Positions 34,204 through 47,500 of a stretch of 64,000 nt of DNA are shown here, piece by piece; the first letter of the stretch is position 1, and the number at the start of each line of letters is the position of its first letter. The position numbers and the translations under genes are program-made. The notes under the pieces are model-generated. The model saw only the letters and a list, made by a program, of their open reading frames with translations. It was not told the DNA's origin and made no database searches. The stretch is from Ampelomyces quisqualis. Its lineage: Eukaryota > Ascomycota > Dothideomycetes > Pleosporales > Phaeosphaeriaceae. The stretch spans positions 2,046,001 through 2,110,000 of the forward strand of contig JAGTXZ010000008.1 in NCBI GenBank assembly GCA_018398575.1. The letters are read 5' to 3'.

Positions 34204-37200
34204 CTTATACTATAGTTCTATGTTATAGCGCCTATTATATTAGCAGGTTTGTGTTCTATTAGATATATTAAAGTAATAGTAGAGCTATTATTAGATATAT
34301 AATTCTATTTACTATATCTAACACTATATACTAGCTGTCTTACTATATTTACTTTTATTTATAATTCTATACTATACGTATCTAGTCTTAATTAAACGTA
34401 AAAGAATATAGTCTATTATATCTGTCCTTATTAATGTAATTGTTTATATAGTATAAAACACAAACCTTATTATTAAGTATAGGTAGATTCTTTAGTACTA
34501 GGTAAATTAAGTAAACAATAGTTATTATGTTATATATCTTAAATACTTATAGTATACGTTATTTAGTTTTTATACTATATATATAGTAGTACACGCTTAG
34601 CATCTCTATTATATAATTAATTTAACTATTATTATTAAATACTTTAACCTTACAAAAGGTACCTATATACTTATATTTTTCTTTCTATTCTTGTCTTAGT
34701 CTTTGTTATTAATAAATGTAAGTATTAAGTATACCTAAGCTATAGCTCTACTATTTGTAACAGTCTAAGACAGTTATATATAGTTCTTATATTTAAACTC
34801 TTACACCTATATATAATCTTTGCGCTATTTTGTAGTCTTATACTTGTTAGGCGTGTATTACACTATGTTTTCTTTGCAATATTTTAAGTTATTGTAGCGT
34901 ATACCTAATAGCTTTAAGTATCTTATAAAAGAGTATATTTTTACATTTATTCTGTTTACCTAGTAAAGGTTAAAGTCTTGTCTATCTTTGTTATATAGAG
35001 TAATAAGGCAGCTAGTTACCTTCTAATAGTAGTATTAGATAAATACTATAGTAGTTTGTGTAAAGTCTAGCAACGTAATATATATAGTTACCTTACTAAA
35101 GAGTAGTATAATAGAATTTAGTAATATACCTAGTATAAACTATCTAAGTTGTCTAAATAGTATTACAATTAACACGCTTATAGTAAATATATAATTGCAC
35201 TAGTTAGTAGTAGTGCACTATTAACTTTAGTCTATAACTATCTTGTATTTAAACGCTATAAGCGTAAGCTGTCTAGAGTTATAGAAGTAGATTTGCGTAA
35301 GAAAGTCTCTCTTGTTTATTATTAGGTAGAATTATCTTATTATTATAATATAGTAGGCCTTACTATTTATTCTAGTATATATACTATTAAGGGCTCTATA
35401 TATATAGATATTATTAATAATATAGGTTAGTGCGTGCTATTTAAACTAGTTAAAATCCTTTTCTTTTTCTTACGTGTGTCTAAAAAGTTAACACTTTTCT
35501 TTTAGAATATTTATTTGTTTAATAGCTAACAATATATACTTTAACGTGTTTTTATTATAACTTTTGTATTATAATAGTACTAGTAGATTATACGCAGAGT
35601 AGATAAAATACAACGCGTATAGTGCCTTAGTTACTAGTAGAAAAGACACTACTATTGTAAATTAGCAAATTACTACTTTTTATTCTACGCTAGTCTACTG
35701 TAATACTTCTATAAAAGCCCTCTTATTATTAAACTGTTCTAGTCTAGTGTTACACCTAAACCTAGTAGAACCTTTTATTTACTAGGTATAGCTATTATCT
35801 TCTACTACTAGAACTACAGTACTATTCTAGCCCTTCTTTTATCTAAAGTGTATATCTATTAGTATATCTTCTATAAACTCTAATATCTTTAGAACTAACT
35901 TCTTAAGCAGTAGATATAATATATCTATAGCTAATAACTTATATATATTAAAGTTATAGTAATTCTAGTTAAAGCACTCTACTAGATAAATATAATTTTT
36001 ATATCTTTTATTAAGACAACAACTCTGTTATAAGCGTGTATACTCTTTTATTTACTATAGATATTTATTATATAAGTTTTCTTGTTTATCTAGTATTACT
36101 ATATATTAAGAGTAGTGTCTATTTTTCTTTATACTTGTTAGTAGCACTTACTGTTTATAGTTAGCTAGAATTGTATAAATAGTTAGGTAACACTATTACG
36201 TCTATTAGTTAGTATACTCTAGTTATATACTGTATTTAGTAGCCTTTTTAAGTACTACAGGTACTAGTTAGCTTCTATTTTCTATAGTAACTCTCTGTTG
36301 TTAACGCTGTAGTTAGTTCTTACGTAATAACAGTTTGCTTATATAGTAATAATACACTTTACTCTTTAAAATAAGATCTAAAAGCTTAGCTATTAAGATA
36401 GATCTAGCTAGTAGTATTCTAGGTATTATTCTGCGTTATTATGCCTTATAGTTAAGATTCCTAATAGTAGCGTATATTAGCTATGCTACTATATTACTAG
36501 ATATTATAGATAACTACATTTTGTCTACTGCTAGTATAATTAGTATAATAGTTACACTATCTAGCAAGCGCTATTATATTAACTACTACTAATTTCTTAA
36601 GTGTAGTTTGTAATATACTCTTATAGAATTGTTAGGCGTGCCTATAAATAAACAGCTAGGTGTGTAAACTATCCTATTAGTAAATCGGTAATAACTAAGT
36701 ATAAAGGTTATTTATAATATAATATCCTAGTATATAAATATATATTAGTTAGGTTAGAGGTTTAATAACCTAGATGTAATCGCAACGTTCTTATATATCT
36801 ATACGTTATCTTATAGCCTAGATTAAATGTTTAATATAGCCTGTTACTATTAGTGCTCTACTTAGAACTATAGCTATAAATATAGCTTGTGTAGCTGTGT
36901 ATTATTAAAGAGGCTGTTAATGTTACCTAATATGCATTTTATCCTTTATAGCTATAATATAAACGCTAGTGCAAAAAGAGAACTAAAGGGCTCTACTATA
37001 TTATTCCTATTAGTATAAGCACACGTGTACTATTTAGCTGCGTATAGCCTACTACTTTACGTCTACTATTTCTAAACTAAATAGTTTGCTAGCGTGCTGT
37101 CTACTTACTGTCTAAAATAGATTATCCTATCCTTATATAGACGCTAATATTAAGCCTATCTACTTTTTTACCTTATATTTAGCTAGAGTATAGTTACGTT

Positions 37201-37430
37201 TATATAAGGTGTTGCTATATACAACAGGTGCTATATTATCTTTAGTAGTATCTATTGCGTTATAGCTATTAGAGTTATACTATTATATTATAGAGTTAAG
37301 AGTTATAACTAGCGTATTATTAAGTAGTAAGTAGTAATACGTCTAGTATTAGGCACTATGTTTAACAAGTCCTCCTTATATCTTAGTGTAAATCTATCAC
37401 TAATTTATTTATATATAACTTTATAGTTTA
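34204..37430 (-). pseudogene. Plavaka/KDZ-type transposase relic, copy B
   Basis: This is the inverted counterpart of 1250-4478 in copy A. The segment encoding the DKTQLS motif lies at about 36500-36540 on the minus strand (TTTTGTCTACTGC on the plus strand), and the C-terminal FNYPK-HAL block near 35440. Its 3' end is separated by the outer gypsy element. It carries TAG/TAA stops at many of the same places as copies A and C, plus private ones. Confidence 0.72.
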
Positions 37431-38359
37431 GGTATAAAAAAACTAAGTATATAAAAACGGTATTAATATTAGTTATATAGTGTTAGAGTAGTTACTGGTA
37501 GCATCTATCTTATACTGTATAGTCTGTTATCTACTATAGTTTACTAAAGTCTACTATAGCTAACAGTTACCTACCTTGTGTATAGAACTATACTAATAGT
37601 TATAGGCGCAACAACTAATATTTTTCTTTTCTTCTATATTTCTTATTATACTAACAGCTATTGCGTTATTGCACTAGTGCTTACTTGTTAATAACTAGGT
37701 TAGTTAGGCTAGCTAATACAGCTTAATAAAGATTAATATTAATAATAATTGTTATACTAAAAAATATTAACACTGTAGAATAAGTAAGTTACTGCGTGTT
37801 TAGAATATATATATTAGAACCTAGACGCATAGAAAGGTAAGTATACCTGTAAGTAGACACGTATAAGATTTGAATATATAAAAAAAATAGACTAGTAGCT
37901 CTAGTAGCCTAGTTTACAACCTGTACTAAGGTAGCTAGGCTTCCTATAAACAGAAGCAGGTAGAATAGTGTACTATATATGCTATAGGTAAGACTAGTAA
38001 CAGGCGTAGGCAATTACTTAATAGTAAGAAATAATAAACATAATTTATATATAGTGTTAACTAATATTCTAAGCAGCTAGTATATTTAATCTTATCTAGT
38101 TTTAAAATACTTATAAATCTAATTTATATTCTTTCTCTAGCATAGTATAAGATAGTTGTCTACTAAAGACTACTGTTTAAACTTACTATAATATGCAAAT
38201 ATAATAGAAGCTAAATAGTAATAAATACTATTAATAAACTGCTATACTTTAAACGCATCTACGTGCTGCTTACTCTTAAACTATTAGTACTAATAAAGTA
38301 TATAATAGCCTTACTAGCTAGCTATACTCTACCTCTTACTATATATACGTTTTTCTAAT
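37431..38359. other. Element interior between transposase and 134-bp array, copy B
   Basis: This is the inverted counterpart of about 331-1250. I assign no gene. Confidence 0.45.
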
Positions 38360-38720
38360 ATTAAAACTAGAGATAAATTTACCTGTATATCTCTAGTCTT
38401 AGAGTTAATGTAATAGTCTTTTGTTAAAATATATATAAAACCTTATATTATTTTTATCTATTATATACTTGCGCCTCCTTATATTTTCCTAACCTTAAAA
38501 CTAGAGATAAATTAACCTATATATCTCTAGTCTTAGAGTTAAAGTAATAGTCTTTTGTTAAAATATATATAGAACTTTATATTATTTTTATTAATTATGT
38601 ACTAACGCCTTCTTATTTTTTCCTAACCTTAAAACTAGAGATAAATTTACCTATATATCTCTAGTCTTAGATTTAAGGTAATAGTCTTTAGTGAAAATAT
38701 ACATAGTATATTATATCATT
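38360..38720. repeat. Tandem array, about 134-bp unit, three copies (copy B)
   Basis: AAAACTAGAGATAAATT starts near 38363, 38496 and 38631. It is the inverted counterpart of 1-330. Confidence 0.92.
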
Positions 38721-39066
38721 TTTTTCTATTATAAGACTAAGAGCTGCGTCTATAATATATAAAACAAACTACGTGTAGGTTACATATACAGCTACTTCTT
38801 AACACATAACTTATACTCTTAATTAAATGTTACTATCTTTATATATATATTTCTTAGAAGTCTAAGAAACTTAATTCTTTATTATATTTTTACTCTTATA
38901 AAACTAAAACTATACCTATTACGTCTACATGTTTGTGCAGTTTAAAAATCTAGAACTAAGCTTTACTATATTATTAGCACTATACATATACTACTTCTTA
39001 GTCTACTAGTATAAAAGTAAATTTATGTTCTAGATAAACTTTTTAGCAACTATTTAGATGTTGTAG
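38721..39066. other. AT-rich spacer between two tandem arrays, copy B
   Basis: Conserved in copy C at 55120-55457. No gene seen. Confidence 0.5.
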
Positions 39067-39480
39067 CTTAACTAAGATACCTTATAACGTGATTAACAAC
39101 AAAGATCTCTATAATAACAGCTATAATAGCATCCTAGTGCGTATATTAATAACTTAGCCTAAATTAAGAGCACTATTATTGCAATAACTTTGTTATATCC
39201 TATAATACTATTACTTAACTAAGATACCTTATAACGTGTTTAACAATAAAGATCTCTACGCTAATAGCTATAATAGTATCCTAGTGCGTATATTAATAAA
39301 TCAGCCTAATATAAGAGTACTATTGTTATAATAACTTTGTTATATTCTGTAATACTATTACTTAACTAAGATATCTTGAAACGTGTTTAATAACAAAGAT
39401 CTCTACGCTAACAGCTATAATAGTATCCTAGTGCGCGTATTAATAACTTAGCCTAACTTAAGAACGTAATTCTTATAATA
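39067..39480. repeat. Tandem array, about 147-bp unit, three copies (copy B)
   Basis: CTTAACTAAGATA starts near 39067, 39215 and 39361. Each unit also has CAAAGATCTCTA and ATCCTAGTGCG. The same array is at 55458-55870 in copy C. Confidence 0.93.
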
Positions 39481-40070
39481 TTAGGTAACTAGATAATATT
39501 AGAGATATAACTATAATTTACATACTTTTATCTATATATTGTTCCTAGTAAAAATCAAGGATAACATTAAGTTACAGTTATTTGTTAGAACTTCTCTATC
39601 TTAGTACTCTTATTAAGCTCTTTAATAGTAAAGCCTGCCTAAGTGTCTATAATCTCTCTTATACTATATACAATATATTTCTGTTAGACTCTATAAGTAG
39701 CAGTCTAACGTCTAGATATTAAGATATTCTAACTATAACTTATTTAACCTTAAGTCTTATACTATTACTTAGCTTTATTATAGCTTGAAGAACTTCTACT
39801 AACGTAAAGAAGTTACATGTATTAAACTTCTCTATACTACAATACTGCTAGCTATTAATAAAAAGAATACCTACTACGCTAGTAGGTACAGCTAAGACCT
39901 TAAAGAACGCCTATATAAATTAAATTAATAAGCCTATATTTATTTATCTTAGATAAGCTTAGCAGAGAAAAATATATGTAAGAAGTAATATATAATACTT
40001 TATAAATCTTATATATAGTACATAAGGCAGTAAATACTTTAAACGTATTAATCTCTATAATTAGACCTTT
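39481..40070. other. AT-rich spacer, copy B
   Basis: Conserved in copy C at 55871-56460. No gene recognised; short frames such as the counterpart of 55925-56119 have no domain. Confidence 0.45.
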
Positions 40071-40074
40071 CTAA

Positions 40075-40350
40075 CAATAAGTAGCTATAGTTATATTGCA
40101 CTATTAGTAACTATTATCTACTAGAGAATACTATTAGTGCTGCACGCAACCTACTACTACAGCAGGCTCTTTTAATAACTAGCAGCTATAGTAACGTTGC
40201 ACTATTAGCAACTATTATCTAGTAGAAAATACTACTAGTACTATACGTAACCTACTACTAAAGTAAGCCTTTCTAATAACTAGCAGCTATAGTTGCGTTA
40301 CACTATTTATAACTATTGTCTACTAAAGAGTACTACTAGCGTTAATTATA
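40075..40350. repeat. Tandem array, about 101-bp unit, three copies (copy B)
   Basis: GTAGCTATAG or GCAGCTATAG starts at 40081, 40182 and 40283. Copy C has four copies (56465-56830), so unit number differs between B and C. Confidence 0.92.
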
Positions 40351-40680
40351 AGCTATCTATTGCAATAGGCACTTAGAGTAACTAATTAGTACTATAATTA
40401 TACTAGTATAGGTTTAAGGCTAAGCTTAGATTTTGTTTTATATTAAATGCTATAAGTAGCTACTAGAGTATTAGTATACGCAAGAGTATTATCTTTACTA
40501 TATTAGATAGTAGATTACTCTTTGTAAATATATCTAGTTCTTTCTGTTATTCTACTACTATAACTTTAAGCCTATATTATCTAGTTTATAGATAGGTTAG
40601 GGTCTAATACCTAACTAGTAATATAGTTATACCTAAAATATTATAGAACGTATTAAAGTTTGTAAACATAAGGCATTATT
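40351..40680. other. AT-rich stretch upstream of the pogo relic, copy B
   Basis: Conserved in copy C. It could contain the promoter of the transposase gene. No recognisable gene. Confidence 0.4.
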
Positions 40681-40689
40681 TTTATATTT

Positions 40690-42110
40690 AACACTATAAT
40701 AACTTACTATATAGGCTACCAGAGCCTTTTACTACTATATGCAACTAAATAATATAACTAATATTCTTCTAACAATACAAAAACACCTAGATAGTAGTAA
40801 AACTAAACATACTAGCTATAATTACGCGTATAATAGGCATCTGAAATAAAAAACTCTTAATGTAGCTTTATATAACTAGTATATAGAGTTGTAAGCAGCC
40901 TATCTTAATGTTACTAATAATATAATTTGCAGAACTATATGTTACCTTTAGTAATAGCTGCCCAAATATAATAGCTACAAAACACTTAAGTTTTATAATA
41001 GATAGCTTAATATATATAAATAATAATATAGTATATAGTTATATAAATAGTTTGCAAAAACAGTATATAACTATAGTAGTATAACGGTTTAGAACATTAA
41101 GCTTATAATAGAAGAGATTTGCAATACAGTAAGTAGATACGCGCCTAAGAATTTATATAATATAGATAAGGCTAGTATATACTAAAAACATATGCTGCAA
41201 TATATATTAGTAGATAATTTAGAAGCTAGACTTAGACTAAATAGAAAGTACATAACTAGTGTACTATATATATACATAGATAGCTTAAACTAAGTGCCTC
41301 TATAGTTTATAAGATTCTTAAACTATATAACTTGTATAGATAGTAAGAAAAACCTATATATCTATACTCTTAGTTGTGTCTATTAGTGTAATAATTCTAC
41401 CTAAATAGACACTAATATTATGCTAGAATAGCTAAAGTAGTTTAATAACTATATAAACAGACAAGTATTATTACTAATTAATAGGTTTCTACCTTACAAA
41501 TATATAGCAGTAGAGCTTTAAATAAGCTACTTATTACTGTTAAATATTTAGTAAATACAGTGTTAATATAATACAAGCTTATTAAAGTAAGAGAAGTTAT
41601 AATACTTACTAATATCATAGAGTTATATTTCTGCTTCTAGGTAGTATAATACTATACTAACTAATAGACTAAGACATTACCTGCGTATAGAAAACTAAAG
41701 TCTTGACCTATTTTTTACACTTTGTAGTAGAGAAAAGTATAATAGGCAAATATTCTACTAAAACAATAGATATTATTTACGCTATTTAGTAGAGATATTG
41801 CGTGTAGTATAATAAGATAAGAGTTAAGACTATGCGCAGTAGCTAGTAGATCTTAACGTGTCTAAACATATACTACAGCCTATAGCTATGTATAAATAAC
41901 TTCTAAAAGACTAACTATAAGCTTAATAATTTAGTTAACTAGCTTAAAGACATACGCGTTATTAATAGTATAGACGTTAAGAGCTTTATTAAGTTACCTA
42001 AAAAACGCAATCCTAACTACAAAGATCTAGCCTACTTCTAAGACTATATTGTTACAACATATAGCCTAAATAAGATAAAGAAAAACTTTAAGGTACTATT
42101 ACTTTCTAGA
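40690..42110 (+). pseudogene. Pogo-like (Tc1/mariner) DDE transposase relic, copy B
   Basis: Pogo transposases cut and paste DNA elements. The CENP-B-type DNA-binding part reads NRHLK.KTLNVALYN, then QLPKYNSYKTLKFYNR near 40955-41005, matching the family's 'R-L-P-x-Y ... K-F-S-N-G-W-L' stretch. The first catalytic region reads RYAPKNLYNIDKASIY near 41131-41180, where the family has 'Y-N-x-D-E-T-G-L'; Glu to Lys and Gly to Ser fit G-to-A changes. The second reads RQVLLLINRFLPYK near 41459-41505, with the catalytic Asp of 'L-L-x-D' changed to Asn. The C-terminal helical part continues to about 42110. It lies on the strand opposite to the Plavaka relic. Copy C holds the homologue at 57190-59600. 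Confidence 0.75.
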
Positions 42111-44340
42111 CTATTATACTATAAAGTAATAGATATAATAGATTAATTATAAGTGTATATAGGTTAGTAAGAGTTTACTGCAAAATACAGGTAATATATT
42201 AATAAGCTAGAAGTACTGTAATAGTTAACTTTAAAAAAGATAGCTATAGAGCTATAAGACAAACGCTAGAAAGATATATGTAATTAGGTAGTAAGACTAC
42301 GCTTATTTAAACACAAGAATGCTATATACCTAAAATAAGATAATACTAGGCTATCTATAAGTATAAAAACTAAAAGTAATGTTATAGTATAGTTATAGTT
42401 AGAAAAGTGTAATAATACTATACTTAACTAGAATAAGAATAGCAATTGCACAAATTATCTTATAGAGCCTATAATTTTTAGTAGTTAAGCTAGCGCATTA
42501 ACTAAAATAAGTAGATAATATTAGCCTAGCAAATACTAAAATTAAAGAATAATTACCTAGCACTAACTATATTAAGCTAAAGACTAGATTAATAATCTAA
42601 AGCAGTAGTATATAATCTATATAACTAAAAGAGTAGAGTTATTAAGAAATTATATATATATAGTAATATCTAGGCAAGATAGTAGTATAGAAAGTTAAGT
42701 AATCTAGTATACTAGTACTAAGTAAAGATACTGTACTATAAAATATATTAACAAAAGATAAGGCTATTATATAAGAACATAAGATAATAGATAAAAATTG
42801 TTTTCTTTGTAAAATACTGTATACTACACACGTTGTAATATTAGTTCCTAATACTAAAAGAGATTTCCTAAATAAAAGATTACTACTATATTAATAGTAA
42901 ACTTAGCGTAAAAAAGAAGAAAGTAATTTTCTTATAAATAAATCTATAGAACGTAAAGTAGAATTATCTAGTTAAAAAGATAAACGCCTTAAACTAACAT
43001 TAGAATATATAATAGAAGTAGGCTGCTGTACACTTTCTTACTAGCTGCAAACTACGTATACTATAGAGATCTATTAATTACTATCTACACTAATAGTATA
43101 TAGTCTAAAGCGTTAGATACACTAATAGATAATATAGAATTGCAATAGAATAATATAATACAAAAAATTAGAAGGTAACAAATAGCTTTCTCTACTAACA
43201 AAACTATAGATATATAAGAAATTTCTCTATAATTATATATAAACTGCTAGACGCTAGTATATAATATAAACCTTCTAACGCAGCCTTACTACGTGTTTTT
43301 ACTAAGGCTAGAGTTCTGTAGTTATACCTATAACACTAAAGAAACAGATATAAACTATTAAATATAATACTATAAATCTAAGATTATAGAAGGTATTTAT
43401 ATATTGCTAGCTACCTAGAATAAAGTAATAACTTTTTAATAAATATTATTACACTATATAGAGCTATAGATATTAGAATAAAGTAGTATATATATAGCTA
43501 ACAAAGAGATACTATAGTACGTGTAGAAAACACAAACTTAAATACCTAAAACAACCTAGCCTTTACTAACGCAGATAAATAGAAAAGGTAACCTACTAGC
43601 TGTATAGCAAATGTTAACAAATAATATAAAAACTATAATTTATAAAGGATTCTATATAAAAGACTACCTATACTAGCTATATATTAGGCAGATAATAACG
43701 TACCTAAGGAATATAGCTATAGACAAAAACAGAATAGCATAAACTAGAGGTTATGCCTATAAAGTATTATACTAATAGACTAAGTTAAGTAATTCTACTA
43801 ATACAGAAATAATAAGGCTAATAAGAAATAATATAAATAGTAATACAAAAGTTAGAAAAAAATACTTCTAAATACTAACTTTATAAGATAATATAACTAG
43901 GTATAACTTATAAACAGACGCGTCTATATTACTATCTTATAGTTATATAAACTAAGATTATTAAAAGTATTATAGACTAAGAAACTAGATAGTATAGTAT
44001 AGTGCTACTATAAGAGGACCTAGGTTTAGGTATAACCTGTCTACTACAATAGCACTAGTAGGTTTAGCTAAGTTTACTTACTAGACTAAAGAAAGTACTA
44101 CTACTAGAATATACAAAAGGTAAGTTGCCTACACTATAATATAAAACTCTAAGTAAGAAATTTACTTAGTACTATATAGTACTATATAGTACTCTATAGT
44201 ACTATTCTAAGAATAATACATAGTAAAAGGCACTTCTTCTTAGAATATATCTTTACTTACCTTAAAGATATAATATAACGCGTTAGCGCTAAATAAAAGG
44301 CTATATAATACTAGGATAAAACTCTACTTACTTTTACTTA
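42111..44340. other. Degenerate sequence after the pogo relic, copy B
   Basis: The plus strand keeps short protein-like pieces (for example DYYYIN and RVFTKARV-like segments), which may be the end of the pogo gene or another gene, but I recognise no family. About 500 bases at 43485-43983 are absent from copy C. Short tandem TAGTACTATA repeats occur at 44165-44210. Confidence 0.4.
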
Positions 44341-44360
44341 CACTTATAATTTTAAACTAC

Positions 44361-44455
44361 TACTATAACTATATAATGCTGCGTTACTATAACAGACGTA
44401 CTATAACTATATAATACTGCGTTACTATAACAAACGTACTATAACTCTATAATAA
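44361..44455. repeat. 38-bp tandem repeat, two and a half copies
   Basis: TACTATAACTATATAAT starts at 44361 and 44399, with a partial copy at 44437. Copy C has fewer copies near 61340-61400. Confidence 0.85.
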
Positions 44456-44549
44456 TAATAATACAGCTATAATATAAATATACGTAATTTTCTACGTTAT
44501 ATTTACTACACCACGCTATATATTACAATACTAATACAAGTAAGTATAT

Positions 44550-47500
44550 AACATAAGCACATCTATATATACTAACTAAGCTATAGCTATTCTACTATTC
44601 TTGTACCTATCTATACTATTCTTAACTATTACATATAATATATTATATAAAACGCGCGTTATAAGAACGCAATAATAAGTATAACTAATATCTACCTTAA
44701 TTAAATAAATAGTATCTAAGTAATGTAAAGAAAATAACTACTAATAATATATTGCAAGTAGTTATAAGAGTAGGCTATAATATCAATATAGTAGACTAGC
44801 GTATATAGGTTAGAGATAACATATTTTATTTAAGATAAGAATATATATAACAAGATTAAACAGGTATACCTATAGGCTAACTACCTAAAGATAATGCGTA
44901 GCCTAATAATAGATAAGTAGCTTAAGTATACTATATACTCTAGACTAACTAATAGTAGTATACTAAGAGAATTCTATAAGGCAATAGCTAATGCTATATA
45001 GAAGAAGATAATCTTAGAAATTTAAGACTATAGTAACAAAGTTAAAGCTAAACATATAGAAAGATAGCTAATACCTGTAAACTTAGAACTAGAACGCACG
45101 CAGTTAGTATTAGTAGTCTTAAGCTCTTCTACTACTTTAGGAACTTAGCTAATAGGCTTTACTATAATAATAACTAAACTATTACTTAATAACGTTAATA
45201 TCTATATTATAGACAGCGTACATTATTAAACTACTTAGACCTTTCTACTTTTAAGGCTTATAATAGCTGTATATTAATAGTAGCTTCAAGACAGTAACTT
45301 TAGAATAAAGCTATAATATCTTAAATACAGTGCACTTATTAAATACCTATTGTAACTAAAATTTATAGACTAGTATATAGTTAGAACTTTAAAGATATTT
45401 AACGCGTTAGCACTGCGCCTAATTACTAAGAATAATAATCTAGCTATAACTATTAACTTATGCATTAAAATAAGAAGCCTTAACAGCGTTGCAATTAAAT
45501 ACTAGACTCTTGTATAAGATAAAGTTAAGCCTAGTAGTAATATAACCTAGAATAGTATATAAATAATAATAGCTAACTACATAATATAGTGCACTTTACT
45601 TTAGGCAGTAATAGTAATATTATAAACCTAGTAGGTACTACTAGAGATAAGAAGTAAAGGCGCCTCTACTTAGAGCTTAACAATAATACTAAAGATAATA
45701 ACTATAAATAATAAAAGACAATAAGAGCGCTAGCAGACCTAGCCTGCAAACTATTAATAGGACTTAAAGCAAATAGTAGCAAACGCTTTAACAGATAGAG
45801 CAGAAGTAAGAAGAAGAAGGATAATAGCCTAAACATACGCATTAAGACTTTAACTACTAAAATTAAGCGCCTAGAGAAGTAGAATAACAGTACTATAAAG
45901 AAAGTAGAGGAAAGTAAAGACAAAGATGCTGCGCAAATATAAAACAACGCAATATCTACGCTAATTACTACACTTAGATAAAAAATAAGAGTACTATAAA
46001 AAAATAACAGAGGTTGCTAAAGAAAGATGCTTACTTTAGTAGTAAAAAAGAATAAGAAGAGTATAATAAAGGTAACAGAGATAAGAATAAAGAGCTTTAG
46101 TTAGCAAAACAACTTGCGTTAAAAGAAAGGCTATAGCTCTAAGCCTTACTAAACGTAAGGTAAGTGCACTATAGAAAGCTTGTAACTATAATCTACGCAA
46201 CTAATATATAAGACAGAACAGTAGATAAACTATAAGCTTTAATTAGAGTAGTAATAGAACACTACTAAGAGAACAAATAGTAAACAACAGCTAACTTCTT
46301 TAGATTTCTTTTAGAAGACTTTAAGAATAACACGCCTATAATACTATATTTATTATAGAGACTAACAGTCCTATTTATAGTATACTAACTAATAGAAGCC
46401 TATATACTTTACAAAAAAAAGCTATCTTTAGATAATAGTAGTATATTTAAGAATATAATAAGTATAAAGAAAATAAGATTAGCTGTTCTTATAATAATTA
46501 TAGAGTATACGCACTTTAAGAACTAGACTAAAGTGCAAAAAGACTAATTAAAGAATAAAACTAGTTAATATAGACCTAAAGACAATAGTTAAAAACAGTG
46601 CCTTATAACAGACTAATAGACATTTCTATGTATATACAAAAAAAAAACCCTTTAATACTAGAAGAGCTACAGTTAGCAGTATCTATAGTAAGCAGATAAG
46701 GCTGCGCACTAGCTGTATAGAAAGCTAAAATTATTACTATAGGCCTTTACAAATCTAAATAGTGTAACTTAAAAGACCTTCTTGCGCTTTATATATACTT
46801 TATAAATAATACCTTCTTATAAGGCATAGGCGCACTAATAGTAGACAAAGAAATAGAGATAAAGATTAATCTGTAAGTTAAACAGTACCTTACAGCGTCT
46901 AACTAAAACGTTTTACTGCGCAAGTTTACAAAGAATAGTAAGAAGTATGTAGAAACAGTTCTATAGTATATCTAAGAATACTACATGCTAAAAGTCTACC
47001 TAAATATAACTGCGCACTATCTAGTACTATCTACTAGCTAATTTTTAATTGTATATAGCTACACAATACTAGTAAAACGCGTGCTTAACAAATACTAAAC
47101 TATAAGACTTATAACTATATATAAAATATTATTAAGAGGTAGTAAAGTAAGCGCAAAAGATACTCTTAATATTTCTAGCTACATAGTAATATAAGAACGT
47201 ATTATCTTTAACAAGTTCTATAACTATAAATCTAAGAATACTATTATAAGTAACTTGTACAAAACTATTTAAAGTAAAAACTATAGTTATTAGTAAAAGG
47301 CCTAGGCTCTCTTAGGTATACTAATAGAGAAAGGTCTCTACAAGATACTTATTTTTATCTCTCTAGCGCTTAGCAGACTGCAAGATAATAAGAACTTCTT
47401 AAACTAGTACTATTTTACAGGCAAGAAGAATAATATAGATAGTTCTAAACTATTTACTGCTACTAATCTTGTGTACGCAAGTATTAAAAAAATTGTAGAT

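Noticed and set aside
45702..45947. Minus-strand open frames here and at 62686-62892, conserved between copies B and C
   Set aside because: They are the reverse of an Arg/Lys-rich plus-strand coding segment, which always yields Leu/Phe/Ser-rich shadows. Conservation is explained by the duplication.
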